A stretch of 35,356 bases of DNA from Verrucomicrobiales bacterium. Lineage in GTDB: Bacteria; Verrucomicrobiota; Verrucomicrobiia; Limisphaerales; UBA9464. Position numbers and translations under genes: made by a program. The notes under the pieces were generated by a model. That model was not told the origin of the DNA. It made no database searches and worked only from the letters and a program-made list of their open reading frames with translations. This document shows, one piece after another, positions 8,484-16,095 of this stretch; position 1 is the first letter of the stretch, and every line of letters starts with the position of its first letter. The stretch lies in assembly GCA_016793645.1 (NCBI GenBank), contig JAEUHD010000195.1, positions 1 to 35,356 on the forward strand, read 5' to 3'.

Positions 8484-8523
8484 CAGCCAACCGCAGCCGA
8501 CGGGGTGTGAAATCTCCGGACTA
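8484..8523 (-). repeat. Half-copy of the palindromic element, overlapping the uup stop codon
   Basis: Bases 8484-8520 match the right part of the 4002-4181 element (4143-4179) at about 29 of 37 positions, sharing CAGCCA, CCGCAG, TGTGAAAT and TCCGG. On the minus strand both read TAG, then Y-CCGGA or C-CCGGA, then ATTTCACAC, where TAG is the stop codon of the host gene. The left arm is missing here. Confidence 0.65.
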
Positions 8524-10434
8524 CGCGACCCGGCCTTCGGCTTCGGTGCGGATCCGCTCCAATTCCTCCCAGCGCTCGAACAGGGTGACCGCGGATTTTC
8601 GGGCGGCCTCCAGTTCCGCGAGGGTCTCCGGCACCCGCGGGCCGTGGCGGCGGTGAAACTCAGGATCGGAGACCTGGGCCTCCAGTCGGGTGACCTCCGC
8701 CTCCGCGACCTGGATCCGTCCCTCAATTCCGGCGAGTTCCTGTTGTTCCTTGAAGCTCAACTTACGGCGCTTGGGAACGGCGGTCGCGGGTGGAGAATCG
8801 GATCCCGGCAACCGGCGCCGGGCCGCGGCCCCGACGGACGACGCGGCGTCCCGCTCCCGCTGACGTTTCTCGAGATAGTAGTCGTAATTTCCGGCGCTTT
8901 GGACGACCCGGCCGTCGCCCTCGAAGGCCAGGATGTCCGTGCACACCCGGTTGAGGAAGGTGCGGTCGTGGCTGACCACGACCACCACGCCCGGGTAATT
9001 CATGAGCGCCTCCTCCAGAACCCGCAGGGTGGGCAGGTCGAGATCGTTGGTGGGTTCGTCGAGAATCAGGAAATTGCCCCCGTTCTTCAGAATGCGGGCC
9101 AGGAGCAGTCGGCTGCGTTCGCCTCCGCTCAAATGCTTCACCTTGGTCACGATCCGGTCGTCGGAAAACAGGAACCGCTTGAGGTAGGCCCGAAGCGACA
9201 GGCGTGCCTCGCCGAAGAAGACGAACTCGGTGCCATCCCCAACCTCCTCCAGGAGGGTGCGCTCCGGATTCAACTGCAGTCTTCCCTGGTCCACGTAGTT
9301 GAACCGCGTCAACTGGCCGACACGGACCTCGCCCTCCGTGGGGGTGAGGCGCCCCAGGATCACCTGGAGCAGGGTGGTCTTGCCGATGCCGTTCCGGCCG
9401 GTGATGCCCATGCGCTGGCCGGCCGCGAACGTGAGACTGAGTCCGGAGAACAGCCTCCGCCCCCCCAGTTCCATGCCGACACCCGCCAGTTCGACAACCC
9501 GGTTTCCCAGCGGTGGAGGCGGGGGAATCACCAGATCCACATCCCGCTCCCAATCCGGAGCGCGAACCTCCACGGCGGCCTCGACGGCCGCCATGCGGAT
9601 TTTGGACTTGGTGCGCTGCGCCCGGGGACCGGTCCGGTACCACTCCAGTTCCTTCTTGAGCGAGACCTGCCGCTTGTGCTCGACCAGTTCCGCGGTGGAC
9701 TGGCGGACGGCCTTCGCCTCCAGATAGTCCGTGTAGGAACCGGCGTGGGACCAGAAGGTCCCGTCCGCGAGTTCCACGATGCGATTCACGCAACGGTCGA
9801 GGAAGTGCCGGTCATGGGTGACCAGCACAAAGGCCCCCGGATAATGCTCCAACATCTCCCCGAGCCAGTCCACGGACTCGGTGTCGAGGTGGTTCGTCGG
9901 TTCATCCAGGATCAGGAGATCGGGCTGCGGGATGATGGCTCGGCAGAGGGCGACGCGGCGGAGTTCGCCCCCCGACAGTTTCCCAATCGCCCGGTCCCCA
10001 TCCGGACAGTGCAGATGGTCCATGGCCGTCTCGATCCGGTGGTCGAGACCCCAGCCATCGAGGGCCTGGATCCGGGACTCCAGCTCCGCATGCCTCGGGG
10101 AGTGCGCGGGCAGCGTCTCGAACTGGTGGATGAGGTCGAGAATCTGCCGGGCTCCGGCCCGGACGTTGTCCCGGACGTTCAGCGTTGGATCGAGCTGAAA
10201 CTCCTGGGGCAGGTAGCTGAGGATCAGATCCCGGCGGGCGTTGACGCGTCCGGCGTCCGGTGCCTGAAGGCCGGCGAGGATGCGGAGGAAGGAGGATTTC
10301 CCGGAGCCGTTGCGCCCGACGAGGCCGATCCGGTCGCCGTCCATCACGGCCAGCGAGGCGCGATTCAGCAGAACCTGCCGATCAAAACCCAACTCAAGGT
10401 CGACGGCGGAAATGAGGGTAATCTCTGAGGACAT
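8521..10434 (-). CDS. uup: ABC-F family ATPase, Uup type
   Basis: The 637-residue product has two ABC cassettes and no membrane segments, as in ABC-F proteins acting on ribosomes or, for Uup, also on DNA branch intermediates. Cassette 1 has Walker A GRNGSGKSS (40-48), signature LSGGE (153-157) and Walker B LLILDEPTNHLD (173-184). Cassette 2 has GRNGIGKTT (346-354), LSGGERSR (435-442) and FLILDEPTNDLD (456-467). The inter-cassette linker lies near 240-300. The C-terminal extension, beginning KRRKLSFKEQQEL (555-567) and then coiled coil, is the Uup-type domain. The ATG at 10434 matches normal family starts. The stop codon lies in a repeat copy. Confidence 0.93.
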   Translation of the reverse strand: MSSEITLISAVDLELGFDRQVLLNRASLAVMDGDRIGLVGRNGSGKSSFLRILAGLQAPDAGRVNARRDLILSYLPQEFQLDPTLNVRDNVRAGARQILDLIHQFETLPAHSPRHAELESRIQALDGWGLDHRIETAMDHLHCPDGDRAIGKLSGGELRRVALCRAIIPQPDLLILDEPTNHLDTESVDWLGEMLEHYPGAFVLVTHDRHFLDRCVNRIVELADGTFWSHAGSYTDYLEAKAVRQSTAELVEHKRQVSLKKELEWYRTGPRAQRTKSKIRMAAVEAAVEVRAPDWERDVDLVIPPPPPLGNRVVELAGVGMELGGRRLFSGLSLTFAAGQRMGITGRNGIGKTTLLQVILGRLTPTEGEVRVGQLTRFNYVDQGRLQLNPERTLLEEVGDGTEFVFFGEARLSLRAYLKRFLFSDDRIVTKVKHLSGGERSRLLLARILKNGGNFLILDEPTNDLDLPTLRVLEEALMNYPGVVVVVSHDRTFLNRVCTDILAFEGDGRVVQSAGNYDYYLEKRQRERDAASSVGAAARRRLPGSDSPPATAVPKRRKLSFKEQQELAGIEGRIQVAEAEVTRLEAQVSDPEFHRRHGPRVPETLAELEAARKSAVTLFERWEELERIRTEAEGRVA

Positions 10435-10507
10435 GAAGAGGCGTGCGAAAGGGTGGACAGACGGTCCGTCGGACAACGACGGCCGCCGACCCGGCATCCA
10501 CTGCGCG

Positions 10508-10681
10508 TCAGCGTGATCCGGGTTGTCCGGGCGGTGCGGACGTCTGGGGCCGGGTCGTCTCCGGGGGGCTTTCCGTGAACGGAGGGGGATTGGTTTCGGG
10601 CTTGTAGCCGTGGTACGGGCTGCAGCCCGCCCCAAGGGCGGACAGCAGGCAAAGCAGGATCACGAGACGCTGGAGCGACAT
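10508..10681 (-). CDS. Small lipoprotein, 57 residues
   Basis: From the ATG at 10681 the product is MSLQRLVILLCLL followed by SALGAGCSPYHGY. This is a lipoprotein signal with lipobox LGAGC and acceptor Cys near residue 20. The mature part is about 38 residues, rich in Pro, Thr and Glu and without recognisable fold, and it ends PPGQPGSR. It lies 73 nt upstream of uup on the same strand and diverges from the glycosidase gene. No Shine-Dalgarno is visible, so gene status rests on the clear signal. Function unknown. Confidence 0.6.
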   Translation of the reverse strand: MSLQRLVILLCLLSALGAGCSPYHGYKPETNPPPFTESPPETTRPQTSAPPGQPGSR

Positions 10682-10827
10682 GGAAGGCGGGACGCGGGTC
10701 CCGGGTGACCCTAGGGGCATTCCGGGAGAGTGGCGAGGATTCCGCACCCGGGTTCCGTGCGGGAGCATCCGCGGTGTGCGGGGCGGCTTGCCGGGACCCG
10801 ATTGCAACGCCACCCTTGTTGAAGTTC

Positions 10828-12315
10828 ATGCGCCTCCTGCTTCCCCTCCTTCTGATCTCCAGCGTTGCGTTGGCTCAGGCGCCGGCGTTGCGCACCCCGC
10901 CACCGCCGGCGATCCCCCGGGAATTTCGGGCGACGTGGGCTGCGTCCGTCGGAAACATCGACTGGCCCGTCCAGGCGGGCGCCTCGGTCGCCCAGCAGCA
11001 GGCGGATCTCAAGGCACTGCTGGACATGGCGGTCCGGGTCCGACTCAACGTGGTCATCCTGCAGGTCCGCCCCTCGGCGGACGCGCTCTACGCATCCACG
11101 CTGGAACCCTGGAGCGAGTACCTCACCGGACGCATGGGGCAACCCCCCAATCCGCGCTGGGATCCGCTCCAGTTCGCGTGCGACGAGGCCCACGCCCGTG
11201 GATTGGAATTGCATGCCTGGATCAATCCGTTTCGCGCGCGGTATTTCAAGACGCTCTCGAATCCATCCCCGGACCACGTGGTGAAGCGACATCCCGACTG
11301 GGTCCTGCCCTACGGCAATCTCCTGTGGCTCGACCCCGGCAATCCCGCGGTGCGGGAGCACGTCCTGCAGGTCGCCATCGACATCGTCCAGCGCTATGAC
11401 GTCGATGGTTTCCATGTGGATGACTACTTCTATCCCTATCCGGTGCGCAGTCCCGATGGCGGATGGCTGAACTTCCCCGACGTCAAAAGCTACGGGAGGT
11501 ATCGCCGGGACGGCGGCCGCATGGATCAGGGGGACTGGCGCCGGGATTGCGTGAACCAGTTCGTCGAAAGCCTCTACGCGAGAATCCATCGGGCGAAACC
11601 GTGGGTGAAGGTGGGGGTGAGTCCGTTCGGAATCTGGCGTCCCGGATATCCGCCGGGGACGAAGGGATTGGACCAGTATCTCCTCCTGTACTCCGATGCA
11701 CGCCTCTGGCTCAACCAGGGATGGTGCGACTACATCGCCCCCCAACTCTACTGGCCCGTGAATTCCCGGGAGCAGGGATTCTACGGACTGGTCCGCTGGT
11801 GGGAACAGGAGAACACGAAGGGCCGGCTGCTGACGCCGGGCTTGAACAGCGCCAAGATCGGGGATGACCGGCGGGTGGGGGACATTCTGGACCAGATCCG
11901 CATCGCCCGATCCAATGGGGCGGAGGGTGAGATTTTTTGGAATGCCGCCAGCCTGCAGCGGAACTTCGGAGGATTGGCGAACCTGCTTCCCCAGGACCTG
12001 TTTTCCCAGCCGGCCCTGGTGCCTCCGACGCCCTGGTTGAAGGTGGAAACCCCCGAGGCGCCGACGATCAAGGAGGAGGCCGCCTCTCCGACCCTCCTGA
12101 ATTTGTCGTGGTCCCTGGCGACGAACGCCCCGACCCGCGTGGTCGTGATGCAACAGCGCCTGGGCGTGCAATGGCGGAGCGAGATCCTTCCCGCAACGGT
12201 CCGCCGCCTGTCCCTGGATCGCCGCCGGGGTCAGGTGATCCCCGAGGAGGTGCGGCTGGTGCCCATCAGCCGCACGGGCGTGGAGGGACCGCCGGCCGTC
12301 TGGCCGGCGCAGTGA
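10828..12315 (+). CDS. Secreted family-10-like glycoside hydrolase (GHL10/YngK type)
   Basis: The 495-residue product has a signal peptide (LLLPLLLISSVALA, cut before QAPAL). The GHL10 TIM-barrel features appear in order: REFRATWAASVGNIDWP (31-47), LNVVILQVRPSADA (73-86), HAWINPFRA (129-137), DGFHVDDYFYPYP (193-205), KVGVSPFGIW near 265, and a C-terminal beta-sandwich-like tail. Asp198/Asp199 in HVDDY are candidate catalytic residues. Family members are exported putative glycosidases, some linked to peptidoglycan or exopolysaccharide turnover; the substrate is not shown. The ATG at 10828 is chosen because it begins the signal peptide directly. Confidence 0.85.
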   Translation: MRLLLPLLLISSVALAQAPALRTPPPPAIPREFRATWAASVGNIDWPVQAGASVAQQQADLKALLDMAVRVRLNVVILQVRPSADALYASTLEPWSEYLTGRMGQPPNPRWDPLQFACDEAHARGLELHAWINPFRARYFKTLSNPSPDHVVKRHPDWVLPYGNLLWLDPGNPAVREHVLQVAIDIVQRYDVDGFHVDDYFYPYPVRSPDGGWLNFPDVKSYGRYRRDGGRMDQGDWRRDCVNQFVESLYARIHRAKPWVKVGVSPFGIWRPGYPPGTKGLDQYLLLYSDARLWLNQGWCDYIAPQLYWPVNSREQGFYGLVRWWEQENTKGRLLTPGLNSAKIGDDRRVGDILDQIRIARSNGAEGEIFWNAASLQRNFGGLANLLPQDLFSQPALVPPTPWLKVETPEAPTIKEEAASPTLLNLSWSLATNAPTRVVVMQQRLGVQWRSEILPATVRRLSLDRRRGQVIPEEVRLVPISRTGVEGPPAVWPAQ

Positions 12316-12357
12316 CCCACCGGGGCTCCCGGATTCCCTGGCACGGCGGCATCCGCC

Positions 12358-12735
12358 TCACCCTTCAAGGATCACCACGGCGCCCGCCATCGTGGTGGTG
12401 TGGGTCAGGCTCACGTGGAGCGCCCGGCCCTTGCGACGCTCAAGAAGCGCGAGGCCCCCGTTGTGCAGGACGACAAAGGGCTCCCCGGATTCGCGGCGGC
12501 GGATCTCAATGTCGTGCCAGCCCAACTCCGTCCCGATTCCCGTCCCGAAGGCCTTGCTGACCGCCTCCTTGGCGGCGAAGCGGACGGCGAGGTGGGGACC
12601 GGGGCGCGCGAGCCGGAGGCAATAGGCGATCTCCTCCTCCCGCAGGATCCGCTTCAGGAAGCGCTCCCCAAACCGCGCGAACGAGTCCTCGATCCGCGAT
12701 ACCTCGATCAGGTCGATGCCCGTGCCGAGAATCAT
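12358..12735 (-). CDS. acpS: Holo-[acyl-carrier-protein] synthase
   Basis: The 125-residue protein, a typical AcpS length, moves 4'-phosphopantetheine from CoA to the serine of acyl carrier protein. [16 protein letters not shown] carries Asp8, and [16 protein letters not shown] carries Glu57 and Lys61; Asp8 and Glu57 bind the magnesium. [17 protein letters not shown] near the C-terminus is the conserved HxSLSH-like block. The start overlaps the pdxJ stop as ATGA, so the two are probably translationally coupled, as in the known pdxJ-acpS arrangement of proteobacteria. Confidence 0.96.
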   Translation of the reverse strand: MILGTGIDLIEVSRIEDSFARFGERFLKRILREEEIAYCLRLARPGPHLAVRFAAKEAVSKAFGTGIGTELGWHDIEIRRRESGEPFVVLHNGGLALLERRKGRALHVSLTHTTTMAGAVVILEG

Positions 12736-13520
12736 CGGGAGTGCAGCGCCGGACCAGGACCCTCCCGGGCGGCCTCCGGGTACGACGCCATGGCCTCCAG
12801 CATCTCACGAACTGCGGCGCGCAGTCCGACGAACACGGCGCGGCTGACCAGGGTGTGCCCGATGTTCAACTCCTCCAGGTGGGGCACCGCGGAAAGCGCG
12901 GGAACATTGTCCACGGTCAGGCCGTGCCCCGCATTGACGCGAAGGCCGAGGGAATGTGCCTGCCGGGCCGCCGCGGCCAGCCGGTCCAGTTCGGCATCGC
13001 GGAGCGCGGGTTCGCCAAAGACTTCGGCATAGCGTCCGGTGTGAAGCTCGATGTATTGGGCGCCCACCTCGCGGGAGGCCTCGATCTGGGCCGCGTCCGG
13101 GGCGACAAACAGGCTCACCGCGATCCCGGCGTCGCGAAAACGCGCGCACGAGTCCGCCAGGCTGCGCGCACCGCCGACGACATCCAGCCCCCCCTCCGTG
13201 GTCACCTCCTCACGCCGCTCGGGCACCAGGCAGACGAAGGCCGGCTTGAGATCCAGGGCGAAGGCGACGATCTCCGGTGTGTTGGCCATCTCAAAGTTCA
13301 GGCGGGTCCGGATCCGCTCCCGCAACCGGCGGACGTCGGCGTCCACAATGTGCCGCCGGTCCTCCCGCAGGTGGGCCGTGATTCCGTGGCATCCCGCGTC
13401 CTCGCAGAGAAGCGCCGCGGCGACGGGATCCGGTTCCGCCCGCCGTTCCCCGGGATTCTCCCGGTACCTCGCCTGCCGGAGGGTGGCGACGTGGTCGATA
13501 TTGACGCCCAGCAACAGCAT
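12732..13520 (-). CDS. pdxJ: Pyridoxine 5'-phosphate synthase
   Basis: The 262-residue protein performs the ring-closing step of DXP-dependent vitamin B6 synthesis, joining 3-amino-2-oxopropyl phosphate and 1-deoxyxylulose 5-phosphate. Visible family motifs are [14 protein letters not shown] (5-18), [26 protein letters not shown] with its catalytic His, [16 protein letters not shown] and RVNAGHGLT. The length is slightly above the usual 240, from a short insertion after the first motif. It begins 3 nt after the stop of the 502-residue lipoprotein gene and overlaps acpS by 4 nt, so the three form one transcription unit. Confidence 0.96.
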   Translation of the reverse strand: MLLLGVNIDHVATLRQARYRENPGERRAEPDPVAAALLCEDAGCHGITAHLREDRRHIVDADVRRLRERIRTRLNFEMANTPEIVAFALDLKPAFVCLVPERREEVTTEGGLDVVGGARSLADSCARFRDAGIAVSLFVAPDAAQIEASREVGAQYIELHTGRYAEVFGEPALRDAELDRLAAAARQAHSLGLRVNAGHGLTVDNVPALSAVPHLEELNIGHTLVSRAVFVGLRAAVREMLEAMASYPEAAREGPGPALHSR

Positions 13521-13523
13521 GGC

Positions 13524-15032
13524 TCAGGGCTTTTTCTTGGCGGCCGGGGCGTTGGTCCTGGCCGCGGGCGCCACCGCCTTCGACCCCGCGGCGTTGGTGG
13601 ACGAGGGCAGGACCCGCCGCATGGGAGGCGGGGGATCGATCCAGCGGGCCAGCGCGGCCAGCTCCAATCCGGAGAGGCCGACGGGAGCCTTCCGACGGAG
13701 GGCGATGGTCTTGGAATCGACCAGCAATCCCTCGGTCACCGTCTCGCCCGCCTTGGGCGCCACCGCCAGCAGCCACTGGGTGGCCGGCGTGGAGGTCACC
13801 GCGTGCCGGCCCTCCATGAGATCCTCAATCTGGCCGAGCAGATGCCAGTGCTGGGCGGCGGCCGCCGTGAATTCCCAGTCATAGTACACGAGGTTGGTCC
13901 GGTTCAGTTGCGCCAGCATCTCGGGGGCGAGGGAATTCGTCGGACGAAATGCCGGGAGAAATCCAAAGGTCAGATAACCCCGGTCGCCCTGCTTCTGGGC
14001 CTCGAAGGACGGCACCACGGGGACGGAGGCGGAGATGGTGATCCGGGGGATCGTCTCGTCGAAATGAAGCAGGCCCCGGAACCGGGGGGATTCGGAGGGG
14101 GGGAACAGGGGGGCGAAGCGTCGATTCAACTCGGTCACCGCCGCGACGGGAGCGTCCATGAGCGCCGCGAAATAGGTGTGACCCCAGTCGGGGAGTCCCG
14201 GCTGACCCCAGGCAAACACCTGTTTGGGGACGATCTTTCCGGCAAAGGACCGGGCCCACGGGAGGCTTTGAAGGAGCGAGGGGACGGATCGGATTCCGGT
14301 GAAGAACACGATGGGCTCCCCGATGGCCCCCGGGAGTTCCCAGGCCGGAATTGCGGTCACGGGCTGCGCAAGGCGGGCGGTTGCAGTCCAGCGCGCCGCC
14401 CCCTCGCGACAGGTCATGGCCGCCTGGAGGGCCACCTGACCCGGATACTTCACTTCAAACTCCGCCAACGCCCCCGGTGCGGCCTTGCGTGCGGCGAGGG
14501 CCTTCCAGGCCTTTTGCGGGGTCGTCTGGGAACTGTCGGAGACCGCCACCAGCCAGCCGTCCAGACGTGCCGTCCCCGGGGCTCCTCCGCCCCCGCGGGC
14601 GGCGTGCATGGCCTGGACCCAGGCGGCCCACTGCTTCTCCCAGGCGCCTCCGTCGTTCAACACTCCATGAATGGCCACCACGAATTCCATCCCGCCCGTG
14701 GCCTGCGTGTGAAATTCCCCGGTCGATTCCGAGGACAGCAGGTCGGGGATGAGCGCGATACCCGCGGCCAGATCCTGGGACGACAGGGGCTTGCCCCCGG
14801 TCCCGAGTTGCCACCAGGTCTCGGCCAACCGGGCGGCCAGGGGACCCAGGGCGGCATTCGCCTGTGGCACGCGAAGGGCCTCGGCCAGCACCGGCGCATT
14901 GGTCTGCGCCTTGAGCGCGGTGGTGCCGGCGAAGCGCCATTGAAAATCCGATGGGGCGTCGGGTCGGCTGCAACCACTGAGGGCCAATCCCAAGGTGAGC
15001 AACCCCAGGGAAACAACGGGATGAATCCGCAT
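13524..15032 (-). CDS. Large lipoprotein of unknown function, first gene of the pdxJ-acpS unit
   Basis: The 502-residue product begins MRIHPVVSLGLLTLG and then LALSGCSRPD, a lipoprotein signal with Cys near 21. I recognise no catalytic motif. Segments such as GMEFVVAIHGVLND and GYLTFGFLPAFRPTN suggest repeated beta-rich modules, as in exported DUF-type proteins that score substrate-like 'max' terms, but no family can be named. The C-terminus is low-complexity, rich in Ala, Asn, Pro and Lys (TNAAGSKAVAPAARTNAPAA). It lies 3 nt upstream of pdxJ, so it is co-transcribed with cofactor genes although it is an exported protein. Function unknown. Confidence 0.8.
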   Translation of the reverse strand: MRIHPVVSLGLLTLGLALSGCSRPDAPSDFQWRFAGTTALKAQTNAPVLAEALRVPQANAALGPLAARLAETWWQLGTGGKPLSSQDLAAGIALIPDLLSSESTGEFHTQATGGMEFVVAIHGVLNDGGAWEKQWAAWVQAMHAARGGGGAPGTARLDGWLVAVSDSSQTTPQKAWKALAARKAAPGALAEFEVKYPGQVALQAAMTCREGAARWTATARLAQPVTAIPAWELPGAIGEPIVFFTGIRSVPSLLQSLPWARSFAGKIVPKQVFAWGQPGLPDWGHTYFAALMDAPVAAVTELNRRFAPLFPPSESPRFRGLLHFDETIPRITISASVPVVPSFEAQKQGDRGYLTFGFLPAFRPTNSLAPEMLAQLNRTNLVYYDWEFTAAAAQHWHLLGQIEDLMEGRHAVTSTPATQWLLAVAPKAGETVTEGLLVDSKTIALRRKAPVGLSGLELAALARWIDPPPPMRRVLPSSTNAAGSKAVAPAARTNAPAAKKKP

Positions 15033-15172
15033 ACGAGTGGGAAAGTCGTCGCATTTCCAGGGGCCCTAGGCAATCCCGGGATCCAAACTTCCGGGAATCC
15101 CTCCGCAGGGCCGGGGAATCCGTTGCCGTCCCCTGCATGCTGTGTCTTCCTGTGGTGGCGCCGGCGATCTCG

Positions 15173-15889
15173 ATGGCGGACCTGAATTCAGATCTCGGGG
15201 AAGGGGAGTCCCCCGCGCGGACGCGGGCGCTGATGCGCGTGGTGACCTCGGCGAACGTGGCCTGCGGCGGCCATGCGGGCACCCCGGAGTCCATGGACCG
15301 GTGTGTCCGCCTGGCCGCCGCGTTCTCCGTGCGCCTGGGAGCGCATCCCGGACTTCCCGGCACCTTCGGCCGGGGACTCGCGGCCATCCGCCCCGGGGAA
15401 TTGGAGACGCTGCTGATCCATCAGGTCTCGGCGCTGGCAATGGTCGCGAAGGCCCGGGGGCGTTCGCTTGAGCACGTCAAGCTGCACGGGGCGCTGTACC
15501 ACGCCACGGAACAGGATCCGGCACTGGCCGCCGCCTACGTCCGCACCATGCGCCGGTGGTTCCCGGGACTTCGCATCCTGGCGCTCGCGGGCGGACGGGT
15601 GGCGGCGCGCGCCCGGGCATCCGGAACGCCGGTCTGGGAGGAGGCGTTTGTGGATCGCGGATACTGTTCGGACGGTTCCCTGGTGCCCCGCGGGCTGGCC
15701 GGTGCCCTGATCACCAGCCCGACCGCCGTTCAGCGCCGGATTCGGGACGTTCGGCAGGGATTGGGGATCGAGACCGGGGACGGGGGCCGCTGGCGGATTC
15801 GGCCCCAAACCTGGTGCGTCCATGCGGATACCCCGGGGGCACCCGCCCTGGCGCGCGCCGCGGCCGCGGTCCTGTTCCCGGAACCCTGA
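15173..15889 (+). CDS. LamB/YcsF family protein, PxpA-like (5-oxoprolinase subunit A)
   Basis: The 238-residue product begins MADLNSDLGEGES, matching the LNxDxGE start of LamB/YcsF proteins. TSANVACGGHAGTP, RLGAHPGLPGTFGR and EHVKLHGALYH follow, all family blocks. PxpA with PxpB and PxpC hydrolyses 5-oxoproline to glutamate. The match has notable changes: HAGDP is HAGTP, GAHPxxPD has lost its Asp, and HVKPHGALY is HVKLHGALY. pxpB and pxpC are not adjacent, which is unusual. It may be an orphan with altered activity. An ATG 36 nt upstream would add a short extension without family similarity. Confidence 0.8.
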   Translation: MADLNSDLGEGESPARTRALMRVVTSANVACGGHAGTPESMDRCVRLAAAFSVRLGAHPGLPGTFGRGLAAIRPGELETLLIHQVSALAMVAKARGRSLEHVKLHGALYHATEQDPALAAAYVRTMRRWFPGLRILALAGGRVAARARASGTPVWEEAFVDRGYCSDGSLVPRGLAGALITSPTAVQRRIRDVRQGLGIETGDGGRWRIRPQTWCVHADTPGAPALARAAAAVLFPEP

Positions 15890-16095
15890 GTTCCTCCGTT
15901 GATCGCATCCCAGGGGAAGGCGCAACGCGTCCGGAGGGGACCCCCCCCAGCCGCCGTCGGGATCCGGGTTGGGGTCCAGCAACGATGGGAATCGAAACGA
16001 ACGGCATTTTTCATTTTCCATGGAACTCCGCGAGGGTAGTTGTGTCCGCTCGCCGTGCGGCCGAGCGGTCGTCGCGGTCCTGGATGGAACCGATC

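Noticed and set aside
8644..10428. Plus-strand open frame (594 codons) opposite uup
   Set aside because: Uup is certain from its motifs; the opposite frame has no recognisable family and is typical GC-rich shadow.
15074..15096. TCCCGG/CCGGGA inverted repeat between the 502-residue lipoprotein and PxpA-like genes
   Set aside because: Only 6 bp with an 11-nt loop in GC-rich DNA, likely by chance; no T-run and no known operator match.
12741..15185. Long plus-strand open frame (814 codons) opposite pdxJ and the 502-residue lipoprotein
   Set aside because: An antisense shadow from GC-rich codons. The minus strand carries clear families and coupled starts, and the translation is Gly/Arg/His-rich with no domain.
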